From the NCBI RefSeq assembly GCF_052324685.1, contig NC_135226.1, positions 15,084,887 through 15,148,886 on the forward strand: DNA of 64,000 nt, written 5' to 3'. The notes under the pieces are model-generated. The model was given only the letters and a program-made list of their open reading frames with translations, searched no databases and was not told where the DNA came from. Below are positions 34,418 to 43,800 of this stretch, piece by piece. The stretch's first letter is position 1. Every line of letters starts with the position of its first letter. The position numbers were made by a program, and so were the translations under genes. Origin of the DNA: Brachyhypopomus gauderio (Eukaryota > Chordata > Actinopteri > Gymnotiformes > Hypopomidae).

Positions 34418-34555
34418 CTGGCTGAAGAGCTGATGACGGAGGCCTTGTCTGATGTGGCAGCAGAGTTCCAGGATGTTTGTGAGCAGTACGCCGAGGCCAT
34501 CTTCACCTCCGAGTTCCTCCAACCTGTCCAGTCCCCTCCCCCAGCTGTGTCCTAG
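19110..34555 (+). CDS. kiaa0753: Moonraker / KIAA0753 (OFIP), centriolar satellite protein
   Basis: Seventeen exons join with fully consistent phase: 19110-19238, 19471-19764, 19862-20105, 20199-20308, 20468-20530, 20969-21190, 21368-21563, 21658-21842, 21966-22096, 22229-22387, 23263-23352, 23472-23559, 23855-24136, 24240-24315, 24557-24677, 32779-33000, 34417-34555 (stop TAG). About 916 residues, near the human length of about 967. Moonraker works at centriolar satellites and in ciliogenesis with OFD1 and FOR20 (known for the mammalian protein). Diagnostic motifs: [20 protein letters not shown] (exons 4-5), [20 protein letters not shown] and [10 protein letters not shown] (exon 6), [15 protein letters not shown] (exon 11), MLQRMEEME (exon 13), [16 protein letters not shown] (exon 16) and the C-terminal [19 protein letters not shown]. 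Start: either ATG at 19110 or the in-frame ATG at 19149; I took the upstream one. Much coiled coil is expected. Followed in tandem by pitpnm3. Confidence 0.9.
20468..20530 (+). other. kiaa0753: Moonraker exon 5 with a GC-AG donor
   Basis: The exon ends CCCAAGAAG and continues GCAAGTATG: a GC instead of GT donor with otherwise ideal consensus (AAG|GCAAGT). Splicing here keeps the frame into exon 6 ([14 protein letters not shown]), and no GT donor nearby does so. GC-AG introns are about one percent of vertebrate introns. Confidence 0.8.
23433..23471 (+). repeat. GTCTGC/GTGTCTGC short tandem repeat before exon 12
   Basis: GTCTGCGTGTCTGCGTCTGC-type units (about 12-18 bp period) run right up to the CAG acceptor of moonraker exon 12, and so form its pyrimidine/purine mixed upstream context. 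Confidence 0.7.
23855..24070 (+). repeat. kiaa0753: In-frame 36-bp coding minisatellite in moonraker exon 13
   Basis: Six exact-length 36-bp units code for six 12-residue repeats: [12 protein letters not shown] once, [12 protein letters not shown] four times, then [12 protein letters not shown] again. They directly precede [20 protein letters not shown], which aligns with the conserved human region. Heptad-like charge spacing predicts an uninterrupted helical rod of about 72 residues. Length is likely variable between individuals; that is inference from the near-identity of units. Confidence 0.9.
25195..25395 (+). repeat. 34-bp minisatellite, about 6 copies
   Basis: Starts of GGTAGACTG fall at 25226, 25260, 25294, 25328 and 25362, exactly 34 bp apart. 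Unit content is of the type CCGTGGCCATCTGTGCGGAG + GACGGTAGACTG. The array gives multi-frame open reading on both strands that I do not accept as coding. Confidence 0.9.
26219..26295 (+). repeat. 19-bp tandem repeat, four copies
   Basis: TCTGGCCTGGGTTTGCACG with single-base variants repeats four times. Confidence 0.85.
27482..29022 (-). pseudogene. IS630-related DDE transposase, three exons, one frameshift
   Basis: On the minus strand: exon 1 28754-29022 (ATG at 29022; Arg/Gly-rich [20 protein letters not shown], then the helix-turn-helix [15 protein letters not shown] and [20 protein letters not shown]), exon 2 28332-28605 ([20 protein letters not shown]), exon 3 27482-28161. All three splice junctions keep phase. 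Catalytic motifs: [11 protein letters not shown] (first Asp), [12 protein letters not shown] (second Asp) and [13 protein letters not shown] (Glu). The second Asp and first Glu are separated by 35 residues. The only defect seen is a one-base deletion near 27692 just after SAWR, after which the C-terminus ([20 protein letters not shown]...) continues in another frame. The protein belongs to the teleost IS630-like family; whether any transcript exists is unknown. Confidence 0.8.
29145..29372. repeat. GC-rich dispersed repeat fragment
   Basis: The stretch CACCAAATGGCGGACCGCGG followed by TCCGGATCCGGACCCG resembles the ends of common fish hAT-derived repeats; it interrupts the right part of the IS630-like element. 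It contains two C-runs (29336 and 29365). Exact ends and family not determined. Confidence 0.4.
30238..30251 (+). promoter_or_regulatory. CTCF-consensus match
   Basis: CCACTAGAGGGCGC fits the core CTCF consensus at every position. It lies in moonraker intron 15. Binding cannot be shown from sequence, and this string also occurs inside common fish repeats. Confidence 0.4.
30472..30492. repeat. Poly-C tract
   Basis: About 20 consecutive C. A possible sequencing or assembly weak point. Confidence 0.9.
31148..31183. repeat. (TC)n microsatellite
   Basis: About 17 TC dinucleotides. Confidence 0.95.
31430..31462. repeat. Poly-C tract with one interruption
   Basis: About 32 C interrupted by a single A after a GTCGTCGTC run. 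On the minus strand this is a long G-run and creates spurious Gly- or Pro-rich open frames. Confidence 0.9.
33001..34416 (+). other. Moonraker last intron with very long (TC)n acceptor tract
   Basis: Between exons 16 and 17. Poly-C and (TC)n fill 34256-34416 right up to the AG acceptor, so the polypyrimidine tract is a microsatellite of about 160 nt. A purine-rich G tract lies at 33545-33605. No other gene. Confidence 0.85.
34256..34416 (+). repeat. Poly-C / (TC)n compound microsatellite at a splice acceptor
   Basis: Alternating C-runs and TC-runs, with the last TCTCAG being the exon 17 acceptor. Confidence 0.95.
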
Positions 34556-35108
34556 CAGTGCCACAGATAGGACTTCATCGTGGGGGTCTGCTGTTGTCCC
34601 CCTTTGTCCCAAAAATACCACTCTAACATTTTAATGCACTTTTGTATGTTTGTACTTTTTTTTTTACTGGGAGTGTGATCTTTAAAGAGAGTACAAGAGA
34701 AGCATTAAGACTTTTACATTTATTTTACAGTTAGTCAGTGTTTGAGTTTCTTTTGCATGTTTGATCATGGTGTCTTTCCACACATGAAAGCTTTCAACAT
34801 GGATTTGATGCAAAGCCTAATTGCCACTGGCAGCCCATCCCACTTCTTACACACCATGTGGACCTGCACAGGAACATAATTAACCCACTGCACAATTCCC
34901 ACATTACACAGGGCTATAGCCTTCTACTATCTCTTCACATACAGCTTGGACTATTTTGTTTTTACTTGCTTGAGTTCATGGCCGTGCTCAAGGACTTTAG
35001 ACCAGTATGTTTTTATTGCTGTTGCAGGATGAATTGCCAAAGCAAAAAACATCCCCATGGCTTCTAGATGTTTGCAGTTTTGTGTGATAAAGGTATGATG
35101 ATTACGCT

Positions 35109-35144
35109 GTGTGTGTATGTGTGTATGTGTGTATGTGTGTATGT

Positions 35145-35194
<50 letters not shown>
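35109..35194 (+). repeat. (TGTGTATG)n and (TG)n microsatellite
   Basis: GTGTGTAT units followed by a pure TG run. Confidence 0.95.
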
Positions 35195-35196
<2 letters not shown>

Positions 35197-35343
35197 CGGC
35201 CACTGAACTAATTCAGTTCATGCGTTGGTGCTTGAAGGGCGATCAGGGAAGGGATGTGCCCAGCCGATGGCCTGGAGCTAACGGGCTTGTGACATGCAAA
35301 CACACACTGAGAGCAATTAGACATCACAGGATCTGATGTGGGC

Positions 35344-35458
35344 ACGTGTGTGTGTGTGTGTGTACGTGTGTGTGTGTGTGTGTACATGTACGTGTGTGTG
35401 TACGTGTACGTGTGTGTGTACGTGTGCGTGTGTGTGTACGTGTGTGTGTGTGTGTGCA
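35344..35458 (+). repeat. TG microsatellite with interspersed ACGTGT
   Basis: TG runs interrupted at intervals by TACGTG and TACATG. Confidence 0.9.
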
Positions 35459-36139
35459 TCCAGGTCCCCTGTGAATGCTTTTATGTTAAGCTTCCTGCCT
35501 TGGTGTCGTATCAATAGTCTAGTTATTCTCAAAGGCTTGTTCGATTAATAGTTAATTACAAACTTTTAGAGCTATTGGTACTTTATTATTATTTATACAT
35601 TGAAATAATGCCCTATGTTGTATAATGGTAATAACCCCTTTTTCCTTTTACCAGTGTGGCTGATGGGTTTAGTCTCATTATGTCTGATATAAATATCTTT
35701 AATCTGAAAGAGGGAGGCCAAGCATGTATATTTTAAAATCCCTTCCCCGGAGTGGCATATAGCTCCCAGTGACAAGGATGAAACTGCTTCTAGAGGGGGG
35801 AAAAAGTTTAATTAATTAGTTTTTTTTCCCCCTTGCATCAAACTGGTGAAATCAATGTTATCCATCTTGCTGTCTCACCTGCCCCCAGGAGGTGTTTCTC
35901 TGGAGCTGTTCTTATAACAGTCCTGGTGCACTGACTCCAGCAAGAAACGCTTTGTCACTGGGCTTCCTGACTGGTACAAATAGACCCACTCTGCTAAAGA
36001 GTGTGGTAACGTAGCAGGGCCGGTGTGCACGGATTGCAAAAGAACCGAGCCTCTGGACCGTGCTGCCGTATGTACTCATGTAGCAGGACTCGTGCAGGGA
36101 ATGAATTTGGAAATTGCTGATGTGACGCGTGCAGACTTT

Positions 36140-36178
36140 GTTTTTTTTTTTTTGTTTTTTTTTTTGGGGGGGGGGGGG
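36140..36178 (+). repeat. Poly-T followed by poly-G
   Basis: T-runs with a G interruption, then about 14 G. The same T-to-G transition recurs near 50105. Confidence 0.9.
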
Positions 36179-38129
36179 GTGAATGGAGAGAGAGAGAGAC
36201 TGCAGCAGTTTATCTGCAGGTGCTTCTACAAAGTGGCTGTATTATCCTGCATGAAATGAAATGCTGCAGATTGTTGTGACTGGTGTGAAAAATGTTGGGC
36301 TTAAGCATAATTATTTCTCGTTAACTCCACCTCAGTGGCACCACCATCATTCTTCACTCTGTCCAGCCTGTTGGGTTTTGTAACATACAGGCTCACAGAT
36401 ATGTGCAATAGTGGTTGCATTATATTTGATGTTGCGTGGACCGTCTCTACGATGTGATTTCTAGACACTTAATCTTGCCTTTTCATCGTATGACCTCTCA
36501 GCTACTGTTACACAATAATTTGTCATTTCTTATTTAAAATGAACTAACACACAGAGCCTGTCAAATGTCTTTGTTCAATTATGTTTAGCCATTTTCATAT
36601 TTCGAATGCTCCAAGGCTGTATTTTGGTCACACTGATGCATGACAAGACGAGTAAACACGGATGGTGTCTGAAGCACTTTCCACCATTTAAATGCAAGCA
36701 GTTGCATTAACGCTGTTCCAGCGTAGACCAATCCCTCCGGCTCTAATAAAGGCAGAATGCAATTAGCAGTGGGTAAGAATCAGGCTTCAGTTTGCAGTGT
36801 TCTTCTGTGGAGGCTTTCGGCCGCTAGCTCGGTTTCCTCCATTCAAATTGGGCCATAAACAGATTTCTGCTCGAACAATTTGATCTTCACTTTTACTTTC
36901 GAAGAGGGCAGTTTTGGTCTATTTCAGGAAGATTACATTCAATTAGACTGAATGGGGCTGGAAGATGGTGGCACCTTGTGATGTCCAGGTCTGACAGCAA
37001 GAGGCGATTACAACAGACGTGGCACAAGGACCACAGATAGACAAAACACCAACACAGATCCACAATGTGGAACATCTTGGATAAGCACAAACATAAAAAA
37101 GTGCACATACTTCTCATTAACCAATATATCAAGATTTCTTTTTGCTTAAATGCATCTAAAATGTTCTGCCATAGTTTCAGAATATGAAGTGTAGTAGGTG
37201 TAGACTAACAGCCCAGACATGCACAGCTGAGTCTGTGTCTGACATCCCCCTGATTTCTTGTATTGCTGTGACTAAAGTGCTTGGTGCAGCTGTGTTAACA
37301 TCTTCTACCTTAATGTCTAGATTTCCAGGATGATGCCTCATGTAAGCAAAGCAATGACAACACAGTACCATGGCAACTATGAAGAGCTCCTGAAAATAAA
37401 ACTTGCTAAGTCAGGCTTCCAATTTATATCCAGTAATGCATTAATTTAATATGCTGGAAAATGAGATGGAGTTCAGAATCTATCAAGCATGAACAAAAAT
37501 GGAAAATAATTGCAAGTAAATAAGCAGAAGTCTACAAGATCTTGTCAGGAGATCAGACTCGTATTAATTGAATGCAAGCCATTAATTTGTAGTCTGATTG
37601 TTTAAATGAGCTGATTCATTATTAAGGTCACAGTACTTAAGATAGGCTATAATGTGAGGATTCAAAAGATTTGTTTTGAATTCAAAAGATTCAAAAGGTT
37701 TGCTTTTGAAGGTCTAGAGCATCTCTCGTGTAACTCCTGAAAACATTCCCAACACAGGGCAGAGCGGGCCGTGGAGTTAAACACCAGGGAGTATATCTCG
37801 GGTGAACCTAAAACTGAAAAGCTAAAGGATATAAATAAACACAGTGGAACCACAGTACCTTACATACCTGATGCTAAATTATTGAGGTAGGTGGTATTAG
37901 TCAGCTACGACCTTATTTGCAGGTATGCCAGCCTTATGTTGCCAAAGCCTTAATGTGATGGGTCGTGCCATTTCAGTGCAGTTTTCCTTATTTCACTGTC
38001 TCTCAGCTCAAGCCAAAGTGGGATATTTTCCCACGCCCACCCGATTAACTGGCTCCTGTAACTATTTACAAAATAAGATCATTGGGATGGGCGTTTTGAC
38101 ATGAAGCAATTTGCATTTTCTAAGCGTCA

Positions 38130-38471
38130 CAGTGTCAAAAACAGCGAGACTCCGCTCGTCAGTGCGACTGTGCCGCTGGAGGCAGTCGAGCGTCAGCTGC
38201 GATAGGGAGGGAGAGCAAAGTCTGCACACACACACACACACAACCCCAAAGAGTGAGGACTTCACCCACAACCGCATCTCAGCTGCCATGGACCGCTTCC
38301 CCGCTTATGGAATGTGTTCAGCATCCTGCCGCATGAAACCCACGCTGTAGATTGAAGGTCTGCTGGATCTCAGCTGTAGTAGGTGGAGGTGGTGGGGGGA
38401 GAGACGTGCGTGCTGTCAAAACTAATAGAAGAACGCGCAACAGACACTTCTGTGGCAACCCGTTCCACGGA
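38130..38471 (+). promoter_or_regulatory. pitpnm3: Presumed 5' leader/promoter of pitpnm3
   Basis: A stretch richer in CpG than its surroundings (CTCCGCTCGTCAGTGCGACT, CAGTCGAGCGTCAGCTGCGA) precedes a short ATG exon with a good donor. It includes a short (CA)n at 38226-38242 and upstream ATGs with quick stops. Promoter role is inferred. Confidence 0.4.
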
Positions 38472-38496
38472 ATGGCTCATGAGACGAGAAGCAAAG
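38472..38496 (+). CDS. pitpnm3: Candidate first coding exon of pitpnm3
   Basis: ATG at 38472 gives MAHETRSK and then a donor AAAG|GTATGT with one base of phase left over, which exactly fits the exon at 48284 (G plus TG gives Val). The short, poorly conserved N-terminus starting MA- agrees with what I recall for mammalian PITPNM3, which lacks the lipid-transfer domain of its paralogs. A rival first exon is at 47392-47533. Confidence 0.5.
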
Positions 38497-40825
38497 GTAT
38501 GTGATAATCATAATGTGTTTTGTGAACTACATCCAGATCTCGGATACTAAAGCTCGGTGTTCTTTGGTGAGGCTGCAGTTCGTTAACAGGTTGAGAGACG
38601 ACTCGTCTCGCCACGAACACGTTCCCAGCCCCGATCTACTTTGCTCGCCAATGTGTTGGAATGCGTGTGTGTTTAATATCACGCATTAAGCGAGTTTATT
38701 TAATCAAATAAATCAAATGTTCATTTAATCAAATAATACAAAAACATCGGACTGTTTCCGAATCATAACGAAGTGATGTTAACATTCAGACCTGAATGTA
38801 TGAATCTGTGTATTACTTTTGTCCGTAGAATAAAAGTGTCCCACGTTAGGCCTAAGTGTTCATAACATTTAGATAGGGAACGTCTAATTAAAAAGATTAA
38901 GTATAATCCAACAGGCGCGCATTTAGCCACAGCCTCCCGTAATCTTCTGTAATTTCTCACTTTCGTTTCCTCCATTTTAACGACGGTTTGTCCTTGTACA
39001 CTATTGCGAGCACTAGTCAGTGATTGGGATGCGTATTTTTAACTGTCTTTACTCGGAACATCTCGGGGAGCCGACCTCTGGTTTAAGACTGCGATGGGGG
39101 GGGGGGTCTCATTCATCCTGCTCTGAAATATGGGATGTATACTTTACACAGTTTATTTTTTAAATATTTGAATTTTAATTTGAATTTGTTTGGCTTATTT
39201 TGCATTGTCACTGTCACGGGCGGAATACAGCAGGACATGCAAATGTTGTACCACACTAATAAGATCCAGACTGAAAATCCTTGGCACGGTGCCTCAAGAA
39301 GACCAAGACACTGAGAGTTTTGCTTCATAGTGATGTAATGATATAAGACATCTCCCTGTCTTGACTATGCTGGGTGACTCTTCTCTCCTGCTTACGTTAG
39401 ATGACTGCATGATTTTTGCTGTCTTGCTCAAGGTAAGCTCCACTGTCGCTAAAGTGGGGTTCTGTCCATAAAGTGAGGTTCTTTGACGCCTCATAACGTG
39501 TGGCCACATCGAGAAGCTGATAATGACCCAGTTTTGCTGAAGTGTTGAAGAAAATTAGGAGATGCGTGTAAACGAATTCTGTATAGGTTTGCGTTTCTAA
39601 TCGTGCTCAACCCGACGTGAAATCTTTCCAAAACCTCATAGGCTCTATGGCAAACGATGTCAAAACAATGTTATGTTGAAGACATTTAATACAGCTGTGG
39701 TTGTTTCTGGAGAATGGAAAACAGCCTTCACCATTTTCAATCATCGTTTCAATTTACACAAAAGCCCAGATGCAAACAGCTTGCACTGACCTGAATTGCA
39801 CCTGTTGGGTGATCGCTTACACAGGTGATGGTGGAAGACAGCTTACATTGCAGTGTTCTTTTCGCTGGTTTCTTTTGACAGTTTATTTGCAATAACTGGC
39901 AATATCAAACAATATACTACTGATTTATAATGAAATGTGATGATTTCAAAACAGATTGACTAAGTAAGACTTATGAAATGCCCGTGTAGTTTAAATTAAA
40001 TCAAAAATCAAATTAAAAGTGTGGGTGTTTTAAGTTAAATGTAAATTTAAATGTACCATATTTTGTCAATTGTGATTTTTTACACCGCAATCGAAATTTG
40101 TCCTCCGCTTTTAACCCATCTGTGCAGTTAGAACACACACACACACTAGTGATTACTAGGGGGCTGTGGATCACACGTTCCCAGAGCGGTGGGAAGCCCT
40201 AGCCCGGCGCCCAGGGAGCAGTTGGGGTTAGGTGCCTTGCTCGAGGGCACCTCAGTCATGGCCTCAGGTCTAGGAATCGAACCCACGACCCTCCGGTCAC
40301 AAGACCAGTTCCCCTACACTAGGCCATGACTGCCCTAAGAGAAGTTAAGAGAAATCTTCCATCAATCTACTTTATATCAGCTTTCCAGCACCAGGGAAAA
40401 ATACCCACCTTCAAGCTTGACTTGATTCACTTACCAGACATCTCCATCCAACACATCTCCACCTCAACCCGCACGACTCAATCTCTACCTCAACCTGCAC
40501 GACCGGCATGTACCAGCCCAAAAGCTGGGGAAATCAGAACAGAGGCCCGGTCTGTTCTAAAGCAAAATCACCCACTGGCCAAGGCACTTTGGTCTCCCTG
40601 ATTATGGGGCTTTTATTCAGTGTATATCTGTAGTTAAATAGATGGGAAACTGGCACCAGCTAGAGCTAGACATCTAGACAGGGAGTTTAATGCTGTCTCA
40701 CCTCCTCATGCCATTTCATTATGGGAGCCCCCAATCACCCTTCACCCTCCCACATGGAGCATGTGGCTGCGTTTTATCAGGAGGACACAGTAGCTTCTAA
40801 ATTACGGTAGACATGGAGTGAGAAC

Positions 40826-40865
<40 letters not shown>

Positions 40866-43800
40866 CGGGCAGAGGGAGGGGGGGGTGGGTGTTTGTTTTT
40901 CATTTACCAGCGTAGTAATAAGACTCTCAGTCACAGAATTGGAGCTCTTGTTCCTCTGCCAATTATACATTATTGCTTCTGTCCAAATGTGGTCAAGTAC
41001 GCCAAATCACCCACACATCAAAGAGGAGGTTGGGCCAGATGCGTTGACGAGCGCACACCATTTGGGGGGGGGGGGGTGCCTACATTTCACCAGTGCTGAA
41101 TTTATTGAGCACGTCTAAAATTTGTGTATTCATAAAACTCAGCATTTTCTTACGTGTTTTGCTATGTGCAATGTCCGGTCACAAGGCTGTAAAAATGCTA
41201 AACGCATGCACATTGAAAGGAATGATATTTCACTTGGGTTCATGAACACAACTGTAGCTGCAAACATAGTCAATTGTCTGGGTCAGGGCTTCATTTCCAT
41301 GTAATCTCATTCACCTATAGATTACTATGTCAGTTAGCGCAAGAGGATTCCATTCAATCTTTATTTACCAGGACATTTGCATCCAGCAGTAAAGTCATTA
41401 CAAAGCTTTTAAGTTATTTAATTTGGCTGGTGCAGAGAGAAATTTGTTAATGAGCACTGAATGACTGTTGTAATGAAATACCCATGTGGATTGTGCCTTG
41501 TTCAAAATATAGAATGCAGGCAACATGGCTTCCCTTATCACTACTGGGGAAGCCCGTGAGATCCTGGGGAGGATCCTCAGTTAAGGTTCGTACCTGATGT
41601 CAAAAAATTGCCTCTTTACAGAATTAAAGGTTGGGCAGATAGAATGGTTAAAGGTGGGAGCAATTTGATGTCTTTCACCAAAAGATTGCCGTATTTGTGT
41701 TGTTAGATGCAAGCTCCACGTTCTTCTGCCTGTATTTCATATGTGATTGCTTTCCATCTGTTGTGTTTTATCAGTAACACTTGCTCTCTTATCGTATCGG
41801 TCTTGGATTCGTAAAGAGAAATTATTCATGGCTAATATGCCATCCTGAATGGCTTCAGATTGAACAATGCGTTGCGGGTTTTCAGCGCTTGCTGAAATGT
41901 TTGTGTGCTGCCTAATTTGCACAGCGATTTGGATGGAGCACAGATCTAAAAATAGCCCAGCGCGAGAGGCAGTGACAGACAGCAGGTCCACGCTCACAGC
42001 TACCCTGCATCCCTCTGAGAGCAAGCGGCGGAGGGAGAGAGAGGCGCGAGCGCCCGACCACTTGCGCAGCTCTCGGGACTGCGTGGAGAACTGCAGCCTG
42101 GCCTGTATCCCTGAGAAGAGCAGACCAGACCATGCAGAGCAGTTTGTGCGTAGCAGAATCACAACACAACAAGGGCGAAAAAGGACGGTTTTATTTATTT
42201 GTTAATGCATTTTTATGGTATATGGGAGCACAATCTCTTCACATCAGGAACACCGTGAAAGGGAAGGTTGACTCGAATATCACGTCCTTTGTGTCTGACC
42301 TAGCACAGAACCAATGTCGAAAATCACTAGTTTGGAGACCACAGACGTCTGTGTCTAAGGAAGGAACCGTAGGGCTGGTGTTCATGTTGCAGAGTGCTAA
42401 ACAACATCCAGATATCTTTCAGAGGCACGTCTGAGCCAGTGGCTCAACGCTATTCAACCAGAGACTAGAACAAGATACAGAACATTGTCTCTTCAGATAA
42501 CTGGTAGGACAGTGAGGGCAAAACAAACCAAAAACCTTTCAAGTTGAAAGCTTGACATAATTTATCTCTGTAGAAGAGGAAGCTACAGCGGAACTAGAAT
42601 TGCTGCTCAAAATGAACTGAAATAAACAAACAGGGAAATGTCTCAAGTCTTGTTTGGAGACATTTCACAAAGTTGTGATGTCTTGAACTAAACGCACAAG
42701 ACTGGACTTGAGATCGAAACAAATTCATCACTTGATGCCATGTGCATGCAGACTAGCCAATAAAACGGCCCCTTCTTTGTGAACCCATGACATGTCATTA
42801 GAGCTTCACGAGGCGTTATAACTTGTCCAAGTAAAAATCAATCACCATTTTTTATATCATCACTGTTGGTTCAACAGTGGACACTTCACAAAACCCTGGG
42901 TATAGTCCTTATTGACAAAACATGTATGTAATGCAATTTCTAGTCCATGTCCAACCCTGGACATTGCTAAAAACAAATATTTTCTTATCCAACAAGGACA
43001 TCCCATATTTAATCGAGGAATTTGTTAATGGAGTTCTTTCTGAGTTTATACAATCACGTTATATAATAATGTTATACAATCGGTTTGGACTGAGTAGATC
43101 CCGATCGGAGAGCATTGAGTGGCTCTCCTTACAGGGTTAAGTCAGAAATGAAAGCTCCGTCTGACTGTATTTGGCAAGCGGACCTGCACGAAGCAGGTTT
43201 CAGCCCGCGGCTGCTGGGGCTGCAGTGATCTCTCTCAGGGAGATGACATTTGGGACATGCTTGAGTGACCCGTTCCACTTCAGTGGGAAAATCTGATTGC
43301 GGTGCTTACACGCGAGAGTGCAATTCTTGCCTTAATAGGGGTTACTCTCAGATTTTTTGGCATTGAAGAGTTCTCCTGGCGTGTAAGCACCTGTGGTCCT
43401 CAGTGCAGGCGTTGTTTCTCTCGTGTGCTCACGCAGGTTTCAAGGGCTTCGCTCTGTCGCTCCCGAGGCGTGGTCAGACTGGAGCAGCACGTTGCCCCGA
43501 CAGGCACCCCTAAGGCCTGTTGACCTGTGACCTGTGACCTGGGCCGTGCTGGTGTCCCTCTTTTTTTTTCTTTCCCTCGTTACCTTTAACCCCAGTCTGT
43601 TTTTGGTGCATGTGGTTGGGTTCCTTCTCGTTTCTTCATAGGTGATAGGCGGGACAGGTGTGGAGAGCTGTGCTGTGGTCTTTGTAGAGTGAGAGTGCTT
43701 GAACTCTGCTTCCTAATGCAAAGTTATTCATCACGTCTGCGTTTTCAGCGTAACGGGGGCATATGTGGCGTTTCGCAGTGGAGAGTGGCACTCCGAGCGC

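Larger units (their letters stand above)
34556..38129. other. Moonraker 3' region and intergenic sequence
   Basis: No clear AATAAA was found soon after the moonraker stop, so the 3' end is unresolved. The rest holds TG/TATG microsatellites (35109-35194 and 35344-35458), a T-run followed by a G-run (36140-36178), and no supported gene. Confidence 0.6.

Noticed and set aside
36893-37371. Minus-strand frames of 64-79 codons
   Set aside because: No motif recognised and no splice-linked neighbours; left as unsupported.
42000-42205. GC-rich frame RREREARAPDHLRSSRD as a possible exon
   Set aside because: No convincing acceptor and donor, no family resemblance, and no need for it in the pitpnm3 model.
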